The notes under the pieces were generated by a model. The model saw only the letters and a program-made list of their open reading frames with translations, was not told where the DNA came from and searched no databases. Shown here piece after piece: positions 30,956-42,325 of a DNA stretch of 64,000 bases. This DNA is from Rattus norvegicus (lineage: Eukaryota > Chordata > Mammalia > Rodentia > Muridae), in contig NC_086028.1 of NCBI RefSeq assembly GCF_036323735.1, positions 40,342,001-40,406,000 on the forward strand, read 5' to 3'. The position numbers and the translations under genes are program-made. How positions within the stretch are numbered: the first letter of the stretch is position 1; each line of letters opens with the position of its first letter.

Positions 30956-31119
30956 GCTTCAGACCATCCTTAAACTGCATGTCAGAAGCCATTTTTCCCT
31001 AAGATAGCAGAATCTCCCTCAACACAACATATGGGGCCCTGGCTCTTGGGAGAGTCTGCCTCTCTTCCCCTTATCTTTCATCCTATTAATTAAGTAATTG
31101 TTTATTTGGCATTTGGTTC

Positions 31120-31240
31120 TTCTTGTAGGCCAGAAGGACATAGATTATGTCTGTCTTCTTCATTGTCTGATATCTGCTCCATATATAGTAGAATAGCTAC
31201 TCAATACATAGCTATTGAGTAAATCAATAAAGTGATTGGA
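31120..31240 (+). repeat. L2/MIR3-type ancient relic
   Basis: 'gattatgtctgtcttcttca', 'tagtagaatagctactcaat' and 'gagtaaatcaataaag' follow the order of the mammalian-wide L2 3' end. Confidence 0.5.
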
Positions 31241-31876
31241 GATCACACTGACATCTAGTATGTATTTGGAAAGTCATTGAATTCTGAAGATTTGTAAAAA
31301 GCCTGATTTAGAGCTTTAGAGGCCAGGAATCGATCTCATCATATGAAGGAGGAAAGCCCAGCCCAAGAATGGGTGGGAGCTTGGCTAGGCTACTAGGCAA
31401 GGTACTGAGAGGTCCAGCCAGTGTTCTCTTATAGCACAGGGTTCTTTTTATAATAGCTCTGGCTGCTTGAGCTGAAATGAGGTAAGAGCTTGGAAGCTGT
31501 GTCTTTTAGAGTGTGATCTTTGTCTCAGGTAAGCTGGAGAGCACCCCGGGGTACCTCCTCTCTACTGCCTGCTCTGTGTTTGGGATCCTGGTAACCCTAC
31601 AATGGACCTACTTGTGCTCCTACAATGTGTTTTAACCAATCCAGCTGCTGCTGTTGTCATTTTGAAAGGGATACGTGATTGGCAGATCTAGCTAAGACCT
31701 CACTTGGCAAGGGATCTCAGTGATCTGCTGCATGAAATGCAGCAGTGGTATTAATGCCGAGAGGCAATCATGCTGTGGAGAGAGCGGCAGGCAGAAGCTA
31801 CAACTGAGGGGCAAGGCTGAGGAATGGGGCATATGAACTTAGTGGACCTAGAGGACTCCAGATAGACTGCTCTGAT
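31241..31876. other. Unassigned DNA
   Basis: No gene or repeat recognised. Confidence 0.35.
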
Positions 31877-32100
31877 CTGAATATGGAATGTGTCTTACAG
31901 TCCTGGGTGGTTGAGTACTTAGCCCCCAGCTGGTGGTGGTGTTTGGAAGGCTGTGGACCCTCATTGAGGAAATGGGGATAAATCTTGAGATTTACGGCTA
32001 GACTTTATTTCCTGTTCTGTGTCACCTGGTCTGTTGAGATATGAGCAAGCAGTCTTCAATGTCATGACGGACTCTTCAAACCATGAAAGCATTGTTAGGG
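31877..32100 (+). repeat. MaLR LTR fragment (ORR1-like)
   Basis: 'gatctgaatatggaatgtgt', 'cttagcccccagctggtgg', 'tgtttggaaggctgtgg' and 'atgacggactcttcaaacc' follow the ORR1-type LTR order. 3' end missing. Confidence 0.6.
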
Positions 32101-33000
32101 TACTGAGGATCCCAGGTTCCCCAAGAAAGGCAGCTCCATACCAACTCTATTTTCTGGGGGGATTTTCCTGGGATGGGATTTGAATCAGGTGACCTATCAC
32201 CTTAGGAATGCTCCTTGGCAGGGCTCCTTGGCTCTTTATATCCCCACAACAGCCTTTCCTAATGTAGTCAGAACTCCCTGGGATAGGAAAAGAACAGAGA
32301 GCTCAGGAGAGGGGCTTCGATGATGAAGATGGCATTTTAAAGCGCAGGTTCCTTTGAAGAGGGGGCACTCTGCTGTCTCCTAACCTACAAAGCACTGTTC
32401 TTTTGACCCTCCTGTGTTTTCCGAGACTCACTTGGCCTGTGTTTTACTAGGCATCGGGAACACTTACTTGGGCATGGGTAGGTGCTAATTAGAGCAAGGA
32501 GACCTGGCCTGATTGAACCCCTGAAGACTCTAGGTGGCTTGAGTCTCTGTGTCTTTCTCTGAGAAACTTGGGTAATTTGGCTCCTGCAGCATCCAAAATA
32601 GCTTATTTACCCATGAACCCCATCTCTGTTGTAAATCAAGTTCCATTCTGGTTATAGTCTCCCTATGACAGTTGGGAAGTCATCTCAGTACTCTGTTGTG
32701 ATTCCAGATCATTAAGGGCAAAGTAGAGGAGGCTGACAGAACTGTAGGCTGTTTCCAGAAGGGAGGGGTTGAGGGCAGGGCCATATGAAGGTGTGATTCC
32801 ATCATTACTCCCCTTCTCACACTGTATTTCCTCCTGACAGGGATTTAAAATAATTTTACCATACAGTATTGGAGCATAAGGCAACATGAATATCTAGACA
32901 TGGTTATTGGCACTCTTTCTACATACCTTCTCTCTATAGGTCAGCCTCAGAGCTTCTCAATACACCATTCCCAGAAGAACTGTCAATAAAGGTTGTATGT
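32101..33000. other. Unassigned DNA
   Basis: No recognisable exon or repeat over about 0.9 kb. Confidence 0.35.
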
Positions 33001-33004
33001 ACTT

Positions 33005-33400
33005 TGAGGGAATCTGTATTGGTTCCTGAGGAGTACTGTAACAAAATTTCAGAAGCTGGGTAGCCAAAACCGACAAATGATTTCATATCATAGTGCTGTG
33101 AACTCAGTCTCAAAGTGGCCGCCAAGACCACGATGTTCTTAAAGGTTCCAGGGGAAATCTTACCTTCTTTCTTTAAGTAGTCAGTGATACTATGTGGCTT
33201 GGTGGTACATTGGTCCAGTCTCTGCCTCCACCTTCCTACAGATCTCTCTCATATGCATCTGTGCCCACAGATTCTCCTTTTTATTAGGATCATAGTCCTG
33301 TGTTACTCTAGTAGAGCCTCACAGAAACTTGACTGTGGAAGCCCTTTTCAAGATAAGGTTATAGCTACAGTTTCAGGTGGATATACAAATGTTCTACCAA
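33005..33400 (-). repeat. Ancient MLT1-like LTR relic (tentative)
   Basis: 'gtactgtaacaaaatttcag', 'ctgggtagccaaaac', 'ccagtctctgcctccacctt' and 'tttcaagataaggttatagc' fit the order of an inverted MLT1-type mammalian LTR. Strongly diverged. Confidence 0.35.
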
Positions 33401-33469
33401 AATTGGTAGAACATGCTTCAACTCAGCATAAGACCCACTGCTACTCAGGACCCTAGGCTGACCTCTATG

Positions 33470-33565
33470 TGGAACTGAGAAATCTGAGACTCAAGAGACA
33501 GGAAGTGATTTGATGACTGTCAGGATGCACCCGGCAAGGTAGAGCTTTGAATTCCAGACTGTTTG
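33470..33565 (-). repeat. MIR relic
   Basis: 'gaaatctgagactcaagaga' ... 'cggcaaggtagagctttgaa' resembles reversed MIR ('actgaggctcagagag ... ggcagagctgggattc'). Confidence 0.5.
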
Positions 33566-33697
33566 CTGTGCTATATTTGAATGTAGCATTCAACTCAATA
33601 TTTCTCCTCTTTCCTGACTCATAGAATCTAGCTTCATGGGTCAATTCTGCAAGTCTGCTCTCCAGGGTAACAAGGCTGAATGCAGAAATGGTGTGTC

Positions 33698-34062
33698 TTG
33701 ATTAGGGTTACTATTGCTGTGATGAAACATCATGATCAAAAGCAAATTGGAGAGGAAAGAGTTTATTTGCTGTCACTTCCATATTGCTGTTCATCACCAG
33801 AAGAAGTCAGGACAGGAACTTAAGCAGGGCAGGATTCTGCAGGCAGGAGCTGATGTAGCAGTCATGGCGGGGTGCTGTTTACTGGCTTGCTCAGTCCGCT
33901 TTCATATAGAACCCAGGATTACCAGCACAGGGGTAGCTCCACCCACAACAGACTGGGCCCTTCCGTATCAATCACTAATTAAGAAGATACCCTACAGGCT
34001 CACCTGTAGCCTGATCTTAGGGAGGTTGTGTCAATTTGACAGAAAGCTAGGTAGCACATGGT
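33698..34062 (-). repeat. ERVL-MaLR-type LTR
   Basis: Plus-strand view of an inverted MaLR LTR: 'ttagggttactattgctgtg', 'gaagtcaggacaggaac', 'gcaggagctgatgtagc', 'caatcactaattaagaag' and 'tcaatttgacagaaagc'. Confidence 0.75.
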
Positions 34063-34084
34063 GATTCTTGCTTTCAGTTATTAT

Positions 34085-34285
34085 TATTATGGTTGTTGTT
34101 TGTGTGTGTATGATATACATGTGGTTGTGAGCATACCACAGAGCGCAGAGGGAAGTCAGAGGATGGTTCTGTGGGGTTTGTTCTCTCCTTCATTTTTTTA
34201 TATGAGTTCTGGGGCTTAAACTCAGACGGTCAGGCTTCATTGCAAAGTCCCTATACTAGCTGGACCATATCACTAGCTCATTGCT
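34085..34285 (-). mobile_element. B3-type SINE
   Basis: 'gaagtcagaggatggttctg' and 'ttctggggcttaaactcag' are reversed B3 body segments. A short TG-rich tail lies at the left. Confidence 0.55.
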
Positions 34286-34324
34286 TTCTAGTTACAGTGC
34301 ATTCAACAAGGTATCTGTTGTCTG

Positions 34325-34442
34325 TTGTATTTTGTGTTTTGAGACAGGTACCAATTATGTAGACAAGACTGGCTTCAAACTTTTCTGCCTCAGCCTCCTG
34401 AAGGCTGAATTTACAGATGTGTACTACTATGTCTGCCTGGGA
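34325..34442 (-). mobile_element. B1 SINE
   Basis: Reversed B1: 'tgttttgagacaggtacc', 'agactggcttcaaac', 'cctcagcctcctgaaggctg' and 'tctgcctgg'. Confidence 0.75.
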
Positions 34443-34849
34443 GTGAGTTCTAAAAAGGGTTACTATCCTGCAGAATCCTGACGTGTTATATGCTAATTGT
34501 CCCTTACCTGGCTCCCACGTCACCCTGAACTCATAGGACTGTATGTGTAGTGAACATTAGATGATATTGATATGCAATAAGGAATGATAAGTGAGAACCC
34601 GTTGAATTTATTGCTTTTTATTTATTTTTTTCTGTTTTGGAAAGGACTTTGGTATTATAAAGCCAGCCTGGGAAAGGTCAGGGCAGCTGGAAGTCTTTAA
34701 GCAGACAGTGTTAAAGGAGGAATCAGGAGTGGGAACGCTTGAGGCTGTCTTTCCTTCTTTCATTTACTTGTGCTCATTAAACTCATTTCTAGGGATAACA
34801 TGCTCTGTGTGGTGTTTCTGGGCTCTGCAACAGACATTCTGTTGTGTGC
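34443..34849. other. Unassigned DNA
   Basis: No recognisable feature. Confidence 0.3.
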
Positions 34850-34979
34850 TGTAATTGCCATTGTGAATTGTAAACTTGATGGAACCTAGAATTACCCCAG
34901 AGATAGTGGGTTTCTGGGCAAGCCTGTGGGGGATTGTCTTGATTGTGTGGGTAAAACCTATCTTGACTCATGTGTGTGT

Positions 34980-35063
<84 letters not shown>

Positions 35064-35235
35064 ACAGCAGAACAGCTGTACAACATAGAGAAAGGGAGAT
35101 GAGTACTAGGAAGCATTCAGAATTCTTTCTTGAGTGTGGACACAATGCGACCAGTTTGGGCTCCTGTTGCTTTCACTGTGATGGACTGACTGTACTTGTG
35201 AGCCAGAATAAATCCTTTCTCCCCTAATGGTTTAT
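34850..35235 (+). repeat. MaLR-type LTR split by TG/AG microsatellite
   Basis: Left part 'cttgatggaacctagaatta' and 'gggggattgtcttgattgtg'. Right part 'gtgatggactgactgtac' and 'gagccagaataaatcctttc' (polyadenylation region). A compound repeat at 34972-35062 separates them. Confidence 0.6.
34972..35062. repeat. Compound microsatellite (TG)n(AG)n
   Basis: About 20 TG units change abruptly into about 22 AG units at 35015, with one AGAT interruption near 35045. Confidence 0.95.
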
Positions 35236-35840
35236 GGATTGAAATGTGCACGAGCCATCCAGAAGGATAGGAAATGTAGTTTCAGATATCAGTGGCATGC
35301 GTACAAGGGTAGTAGCTATGGAGACAGAGATAGTGTGCAGTGGAGTGTTGTGCTGGGTATAAAATGAGAAGAGATAAATTTTACCAAGAGTAGGATGAGG
35401 GGATGGGCATATCAGATCTAGAGGGTAGGTGTGGTATAGAAGTCACTGAGTATATGTTGCCTAAGAGTATGCTTATGGGGATGGAAACAAAAAGAGGTTA
35501 GGATAATTCTCTACTTGGTCTTGCAGAAAGAATTTCCCACTTCCTTGAATCCAGGGGAAAAGGAGCTGGTTTTCTGAATTGGAGTATCTGTCTTGTTTAG
35601 CCTGTTCTTCATATGTGAATAGATGGCTTTCTCACATCAGACCCTGTTATTTCCTTACATTTTTGTCCCTTATGCCCTATTTCATCTTCTTGTTTTCTGC
35701 TCCATGTGTTCCTGCAAGCTCCTTTCTCTCCCTCTATCTGCTTCTACTGCCCTGGCTCTCAACACACTGTGGCAGTGGCCAGTGTGCTTAGGACAGCCAT
35801 TGGTATTAGTTTGACAGTTCTCTGTGGATTGGTCCTTTGG
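35236..35840. other. Unassigned DNA
   Basis: No gene or repeat recognised. Confidence 0.35.
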
Positions 35841-36133
35841 TGAATTATTTTTTTTAATTTTTTTATTTTTTTTTTTTTTTTGGCTTTTGCTACCAGCTTT
35901 TGGGTCCACCCAGTCAGTTTCCAAAGATCTTTAACTTTCCTCTGATTTCTGCACTGACTTCTTGGGCTTTTGTTTCCCTGCACGTGACAAAAAAGGCTCA
36001 CAGCTACCCTCAGCAGGGTAGAAGCCCCTATGAGAAGGGTGAATTTTAATAACAATTGTGAGCTTTTTAGCCTCCTCAAAGGCAAGGGTAAGGTAATGGA
36101 AGACATTGCTACAGTTATTATTTGATACCACAT
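35841..36133 (-). pseudogene. Possible A-tailed retrocopy fragment (tentative)
   Basis: Read on the minus strand, 250 bp of complex sequence ends in a long A-rich tail (35846-35880, T-rich on plus). Short overlapping antisense frames (for example QGNKSPRSQCRNQRKVK in one frame and AGKQKPKKSVQKSEES in another) are basic but match nothing I can name. No convincing target duplication was found: 'ggtgaatt' occurs at about 35838 and again at about 36040, which is inside the segment. Could equally be an unfamiliar SINE or unique DNA. Confidence 0.3.
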
Positions 36134-36449
36134 ATATTGGTTTTTTTCCCCTCTAAATCATTGCCTGGGGCTCGATGTGAAATTGGTTTTTACCCTCCTT
36201 GCTCTTATTGCAGCCTTCAATGTTCCCATTCCATATTTAACTTTTCTGCAATTCAGCACCTGCTCAGTTATCGTACTTCTCTTCCAGGCATTTAGTTTGG
36301 GACACTTGCATTTTGATCTGTCTGAACTGGGGGCACCAGAGTTTCTTCCTTGCTTAGCCTTCTAGAATGCACCCTCAGTCTGTGAGGGCCATAGAACCTG
36401 AGCCCCACTAAGACTGCTCCTGCACCCTACTAAATATAGGGACTAAGAA
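36134..36449. other. Unassigned DNA
   Basis: No recognisable feature. Confidence 0.3.
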
Positions 36450-36630
36450 TGGGCCCAGGATTCAGATTCCTGCTCTGAAACAGAGTCCTCCTACTTCCCT
36501 GCTTTAGGCAATGTTAGGCCTAAAGTTCTCTGCCTCAGGCTCCTCTTCTCTAAGAAGGGAACTATACTATTCCAGGGTTTTGAAACAATTGGGTTAGTCT
36601 ATGTTACATAGGATGTTACACTAAGATGCT
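36450..36630 (+). repeat. MIR relic
   Basis: 'ttccctgctttaggcaatg', 'ttctctgcctcaggctcctc' and 'aagaagggaactata' follow the MIR core and 3' half. Confidence 0.5.
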
Positions 36631-36764
36631 GGCACACACTAAACCACACAAAGTCTTATTTAGTGCTGTTTTTCTTAGCTATGCAGCTCTGTTCCCCATT
36701 TAGCATATTTGGGCAGCATTGGGAGGACTAGACTTTGTACCAAGCACATTGCTAAGTTTCTGTG

Positions 36765-36905
36765 CAACTTGGGTCTGTCACTTGCTCTGAAATTCAACTC
36801 CCTCCTCAATTACATGAGACTAATGGTTTCAGAACAGCCCTCCTTACTGCCTCTGGTTACACAGTGACATGATGGGTGTGAATGGGCTCTGTAAATGTTA
36901 AAGAG
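36765..36905 (+). repeat. MIR relic
   Basis: 'cttgggtctgtcacttgctc' and 'tcaattacatgagactaatg' in MIR order, ending 'ctctgtaaatgtta'. Confidence 0.45.
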
Positions 36906-37344
36906 CTCCCTGCGGGAACAGCAGCAGGATTTTCTGTTCTGTGAAGGAATGACATAGTGAAGATCATTCTTGGGTGAGGCAGCTTGCTTTCAGGGAATAA
37001 ACAATCTCTGTGGAAATCACTCTGTCCCTCCTGATAGTCTTCTTTTTGGGGGTGTCTTTTGTCAGCATTAGAGTTCTTAGTTGTAAACAATAAAGAGTAA
37101 ATGCTGATCACTTATTGTAGTAAAGGACTTTATTGAATGGGATTGAGTAGTTTATATAGGATTTTGGAACACCAGAGTGTGAGGAAATTATGGACCAATG
37201 AGGAAAGCCACCTAAGATGGGAAGCACGAATAGTACTCAAACAGAACTGAGGTGTAGCACAAGGCCCACAGTGAAGAAAATGAAGTAAAGGAAACTTCTA
37301 AGGCTCAGGTGGTAAACATCACAAATCTCAGAATGTTCACTAAA
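36906..37344. other. Unassigned DNA
   Basis: No recognisable feature. Confidence 0.3.
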
Positions 37345-37425
37345 TTTACAAGACTCATAAACCACGTCCTTCTTTAAGTTGCTTTGGTTAGGTATTTTGT
37401 CACAGAAACATGGAAAATAAGCAGC
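37345..37425 (+). repeat. MaLR LTR 3' end fragment
   Basis: 'ctttaagttgctttggttag' and 'gtattttgtcacagaaac' match the terminal R/U5-like part of ORR1-type LTRs. Confidence 0.5.
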
Positions 37426-37494
37426 ACACTTATTGACTTAGTATAGTCAACTTTACACAGCTAAAAGTTCTCTGTGAGGAGAAGGCCTTGTTAA

Positions 37495-37805
37495 CAAATT
37501 GTCCAAATCAGATTGGACTGTGGACATGTTTGTGGGGGTTAGTATTGAATGTTGATTGCTGCGTGAGGGCCCAGATCATTATGGGTAGTATCATTCCCTT
37601 GGCAGGTGGTCATGGGCTATATAATAAAGCTACCTAAATATGAGTCAGCAAGTAGCGTCCTCTATGGTTCTTATCTCCAGGTTGTGGCCTAGAATTCCTG
37701 CCTTTTCCTTAAGGATGGATTGTGACCCAGAACTGTAAGCCAAAGAAATTGTTTCCCTCTTAAAGAAGTCAGAATGTTTTATCATAGCAGAAGGAAATTA
37801 AACCA
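37495..37805 (+). repeat. ERVL-MaLR-type LTR
   Basis: 'tgtggacatgtttgtggggg', 'cccttggcaggtggtcatgg', 'gaactgtaagccaaagaaat' and 'gttttatcatagcagaagg' in MaLR order. Confidence 0.65.
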
Positions 37806-37904
37806 GATCATCATTCTATACTCAGTCTTCTTACTCTGTTGATTACTTTTTTTTTTGAGTTATTCCTTTATGGCTTATTTTATTTTATCTTACAAAACAT
37901 TTTA

Positions 37905-37985
37905 AGCTTGGGAGAGCAGCTCAGACAAAAGTATCTGCCTTAGAAGCAGGAAAGCCTGAATTTGATCTCCAGGGTACAAATAAAA
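37905..37985 (+). mobile_element. tRNA-derived SINE head (ID/B4-like)
   Basis: 'gcttgggagagcagctcag', 'tctgccttagaagcagg' and 'gaatttgatctccaggg' have A- and B-box-like spacing. Confidence 0.5.
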
Positions 37986-38870
37986 ACACCCCAGTGTCAT
38001 TGTCAGGTATGGGTTAGCTCTTTTTGAGTTGTTGGCCAGTGGGGTCCCTTGGATTGCCAAACATTACAGGCCGTTGACAATACTCTAGGTTACCCTCCGG
38101 AACTTGATTGTAAGACCCTATTGCTGAAGACATCACATACTTGAGTAATAGGACATGGAGTGTTCATGTTGGTACTCACATGAAAGATTCACTCCTATTG
38201 GCTAGCTTTTATATTGCTGGAAGGTTCTAACATAGTAACAGTAAAGAAAAATGTCCACAGTCTTACCCAGCTATGAACCCTGTGACCTACAACAATGTCT
38301 GGTCTGGCAAGACACGACCAGAGGTCTGATAGCAGCATAGAGGTGATGGGAGTAACCAACCACTTTCTGATTGGATTTAAAGATCGCTCTACAAGAGGGA
38401 ACTCATACTTAGTACTATTAACTGGTCTGAAAATTCATGGCTAGCTAGGTCATAGGACCTAGGGGAGAGCATACTATTATCCAGCAATAAACTGCATCCT
38501 AGGTTCTTATGTTTATCATCATATGTTAGTGCACCTACACACCCTAATCTATAAAGCTTTTACATAGTAGTAAGTAGTACAACTGGTCAGTGTTGAGAGA
38601 GTAAGAGACCATAGAATGTCCAGCTCTAAATAGGACCCTGTATACTACCTCCCCCAAGGATTAGGGATCATTGAAGAAGAGGGGCGTTTGTGGAGGCAGA
38701 GGCTGTGGACATCTGTAGTAAGACAGCATTTGCTCAACAGGGCTGTTGCACCCATGAAGTCATAGCTGCTAGCTATATTCACAAAATCTTTCCATGATCA
38801 AGCCAGACAAAATTACAGTCTGCTTGGAGGAAGCCGTTGGTCATGCCTGTATCTCAAAGTGTGTCCTCTA
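37986..38870 (+). repeat. Unclassified dispersed-repeat-like segment
   Basis: No ORF. It shares a diverged block with 52786-52850: 'gtaagaccctattgctgaag' here against 'gtaagaccttattgctgaag' there, both followed by 'ggacatggagtgttc' or 'aggatgtggagggctc'. In the second place it directly follows an L1 relic, so an old L1 3'UTR is a reasonable guess. Confidence 0.4.
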
Positions 38871-38928
38871 GGTTTCCCTGGTTTCACAGACTTAGTTTGA
38901 AAGTATTCTCTCCCTTTTTTTAACTTTA

Positions 38929-38930
<2 letters not shown>

Positions 38931-38973
<43 letters not shown>
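38931..38973. repeat. (TG)n microsatellite
   Basis: About 21 TG units at the tail of the adjacent B3. Confidence 0.97.
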
Positions 38974-39130
38974 ACGCGCACATGTGTGGAGAACCTGTAG
39001 ATGCCGGAAGAGGGCATTGGATTCCCTGGAGCTGCAGTTACAGGAGATTGTGAGCTCCTGGTGCTGGTGCTGGGAACTGAATTCAAGAGCAGCACATCTT
39101 AACTGTTCCCTGAGCATCTTTCCAGCTCTC
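38974..39130 (-). mobile_element. B3-type SINE
   Basis: Reversed B3: 'gatgccggaagagggcattg', 'ggagctgcagttacaggag', 'ggtgctgggaactgaattc' and 'agcatctttccagctc'. Confidence 0.8.
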
Positions 39131-39149
39131 CTTCCATTTTTTTTTACTC

Positions 39150-39315
39150 TATGGAATAGCTTTAGAAATAGTTTTGTTCTTTAAAGTTCTGGCAAAAATT
39201 CATCAGTGCATCTGTCTGGTCCTGAGGTTTTCTTTGCTGGGCAAGTTTTTATTACTGCCTTGATTACTTATTGATCTGTTTAGAGTTTTAAAAAAATCAT
39301 CTTGTTTCGGTTTGG

Positions 39316-39363
<48 letters not shown>

Positions 39364-39605
39364 TGTATGTAACCAGCACATGTTTTATTTGTGTTATATA
39401 TAATATGTATATGTAACCAAAATAACCCTGGGTAATCTTTTTTTCCTCTCTCTTTCTTGGTTTGTCCAAGGGTTTTGTTTACCCTGTTAGCCTAGTGTAA
39501 GACCCAGCTGTGCTTCTCATGTTTTGTTTTTGTTGTTTGTTTGTTTTTTGACTCCATTTCATTACTCTCTGCTCTAATTTATTATTTCTTTCTTTATTTT
39601 TGGGT
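39150..39605 (-). mobile_element. Old L1 fragment (antisense), split by a (TG)n array
   Basis: 'tctggtcctgaggttttctt', 'tttttattactgccttgatt' and 'gatctgtttagagtttt' are reversed L1 ORF2 landmarks. After the TG array, 'ctccatttcattactctctg' continues the same L1 stretch. Confidence 0.6.
39318..39362. repeat. (TG)n microsatellite
   Basis: About 22 TG units within the old L1. Confidence 0.97.
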
Positions 39606-39624
39606 TTGGCTTTACTTTAATTTT

Positions 39625-39741
39625 ACACTTTTTTGAGACAAGGTCTCACTTTGAAGGGCAGGCTGGCCTCAAATTCACAGTAAGCCTATGGCCTCAGCCT
39701 TCCAGGTGCTGAGACTATAGGCCCAACTTACCACACCTGGA
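39625..39741 (-). mobile_element. B1 SINE
   Basis: Reversed B1: 'tttgagacaaggtctcac', 'caggctggcctcaaattc' and 'gcctcagccttccaggtgc'. Confidence 0.8.
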
Positions 39742-40882
39742 TTATTTTTTTGAATTTTTGATGCCTTTGAAAATGCTTGTTCTTTAAAGGTTATCTGCTT
39801 TTCTTACAGCTGTGGAAGTCCCCAGTGTGATTTTGGCAGCAGGATGAAATGGAATTTAACTACTGTACTAAGAAGCAGCCTTCTTCAGGTCACATGTCCT
39901 GGGATATTGGGTCGTTGTGAAATGTTGAATATTTTTCCATATGGATTTTATAGTAGTTTTCCTGCCATTTTTTTGGGGGGGTCAGGATAGGTGTATTTTG
40001 ATCCTGTTTTCTCTGTAGATTTTAAATCTTATGTTTGAATCTGCTCATTTAGATAAATGAGTGATGTATATGAGTAAGTGTGGGCTGTACCTTGGTAATG
40101 ACTCCTCTAGTTTTGTCAACAGTGGACGTCCTGATAGGCTTGGATACTTAGTCATTGGCTGTGATCATGAGGGTATGGCCAGTCCTCTGCTCTTTGAGTA
40201 AAATGTTTGTCGAAGCTTGTGTATGGTTGGCTTGTGTGTGGAACAAGATACAGCTCAATGATGGAGCACCTACATTCAGACTTGGGGTGTCATGATGGGT
40301 CCCTCACACCGTACATAGATCCATAATGAATAAAGGGAAGACTCAGGACCAGCTCATCAGCAACAGGAATGTGGGGGACAGAAATAACACAAAGCAAAGA
40401 GTTTTAAAAGATGATTGAGAAAGTAGAGAAGTTAAGAGGGAGGAAAACAAGTGGAAAACACCAGGGAATTGGACGTTTTTAAAGGGGGGAGGCCGAGAGA
40501 GGTGGGAAGTGAAAGTTGCCATTTGGTGAAAAGAAGTAAAAAGTGATAGAGCAAAATGTTCACCAGTAGGAGAAGAAAAAGGATTGGAAAAAAAAACAAG
40601 AAAAAGCGTAGCTGCATAAAAGAAAAAGGCCCGTGGTTCATATGCACATACCGGTCAGTCAGTTAGAAAGGTGCCTTCATTAGCGAAGTGTATTGCTCAT
40701 ATGTGGCCATTCAGACAAGAGGGGACACCTCCCCTTTCTGATAACCTATACTTTTTTCTGTCCTCTGGGCCTTGTATCTGTTGAGGAAAACAAAGGTTAA
40801 GGGCATTCCTCTCTCCTTTTAATTTACTTTTGGCATGTTACTCACCAGTGGGAGAGGTTCTGACCCATAGCTGGTTAAAAAA
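39742..40882. other. Unassigned DNA
   Basis: About 1.1 kb without a gene or clear repeat. 40220-40300 has a faint tRNA-SINE look ('cagctcaatgatggagcac'). Confidence 0.35.
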
Positions 40883-40990
40883 ATCCAACCAACCAACCAA
40901 CCAACCAAACAAAAAACAACCCAGACTGGCCTAGAACTTTCTGCGCCAGCTTCCCAAATGTTGGGATTATAGATGTGCAGCATAACACAA
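40883..40990 (-). mobile_element. B1 fragment with (CCAA)n tail
   Basis: About five CCAA units (40886-40907), then reversed B1 pieces 'agactggcctagaactttc' and 'aaatgttgggattatagatg'. Confidence 0.65.
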
Positions 40991-41619
40991 GGTCTCATAG
41001 CATTTACTTTCCAAGGAGCTTACTTTAAAGTGTTGGTACATTGAGGCCACACTGGGCCACAAGAGGCCATGCTAGTTACTTATTTTTAAACATGGCCATA
41101 TTTGTGTGAGTTCCAGGGGAAAGAAAAGTGGGGGGCATCTGTTTCTCTTTAGGAGAAAGCTCAGAGTGAACCCCTCAGGATGGCTTCTGGTTCTGGCACA
41201 GCACTTTCATGTCTCCAGGCCCCAGCATCTGTGCAGTGCCCTTTTCAGCTAAGGCCAGGCTATATTTTTTGTTCTGCCTTGATTTCTGTGTAAATTCCCC
41301 ATCCCTGACTTTCCCTGTTTTTCTATTTCCAGGTCCTCATTCTGCACAACAAGCACTCTTGTCCACCACGCCATCTCCCCAGATGCCCATGTCACATTCT
41401 TACTGCTACCACCCAAGTGTCATGTCTGCATGGGACCTTGATTCTAGTGAGGGTGGCCCCAGCCCTGTGCATGCACTCACACAGGGCTTGCTCTACTAAA
41501 AGGTTTGGCGACTCATGGTTTCAGAGTCCCAGTTTCTTTACCTCTAAACATCTGACAGTGAGCAACATTTTTTCCTGGAATTTCCTTGGAATTCCAGGCT
41601 TTCTACTTCTACCTGGAGT
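40991..41619. other. Unassigned DNA
   Basis: No recognisable feature. Confidence 0.3.
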
Positions 41620-41658
<39 letters not shown>

Positions 41659-41751
41659 TATGTGCATTTGCATGCATATTTGCTTGTGTGCACGCACATG
41701 CCCCAGAGGACAACCTCAGGTGTTTGCTTTGCTTCAGGAGCTGTCTACCAT

Positions 41752-41850
<99 letters not shown>

Positions 41851-41873
41851 TCTATCCATCCATCCATCTATCC

Positions 41874-41935
<62 letters not shown>

Positions 41936-42085
41936 ATCCATCCACAGATCTATCCATCCACGGAATCTCACTGTACAGTTCTGGTTGGCCTGGAGCTCAC
42001 TATGTTTATGTGGCTGGCCTTGAACTCACAGATATCTGCCTTCCTCAGTTTCCCGAGTGCTGGGTTTAAAGGAGAGTAGCACTAT
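41620..42085 (-). mobile_element. B4/B1-type SINE invaded by microsatellites
   Basis: (GT)n at 41624-41657, the SINE segment 'ccagaggacaacctcaggtg', a compound tetranucleotide array, then a reversed B1-like body at 41968-42075 ('ggtctggcc'-type: 'gttggcctggagctcactat', 'ggccttgaactcacagatat'). Confidence 0.65.
41752..41962. repeat. Compound tetranucleotide array (CTAT)n(CTGT)n(CTAT)n
   Basis: (CTAT) about 10 units (41753-41791), (CTGT) about 10 units (41792-41832), (CTAT) about 6, a CATC interlude, then (CTAT) about 15 units (41876-41934). One A-to-G change appears to have spread through the middle block. Confidence 0.95.
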
Positions 42086-42325
42086 ACCACTCAAACTCTA
42101 TCTAGTTTTTTGAGACAAGATCTGTGACTAGAACCTGGGTTTTATAGAATGTAGGCTGACAGGTTGGCAAGCTCCAGGAATCCATCTGTCTCTGCTTCCT
42201 CAGCACTGGGGTTATAATTGTGTGTCACCACATCCAGCTTTTTACCTGCATGCTTGGGTGTGCACTCAGGTACTTGGGCTTGCATGGCAAGCACTTTGCC
42301 AACTGAGCCATCTCCCCAGCTCTTA
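42086..42325 (-). mobile_element. B4-type SINE
   Basis: Reversed B4: 'tctgcttcctcagcactggg', 'tgtgtcaccacatccagc', 'gcatggcaagcactttgcc' and 'aactgagccatctccccagc'. Confidence 0.75.
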
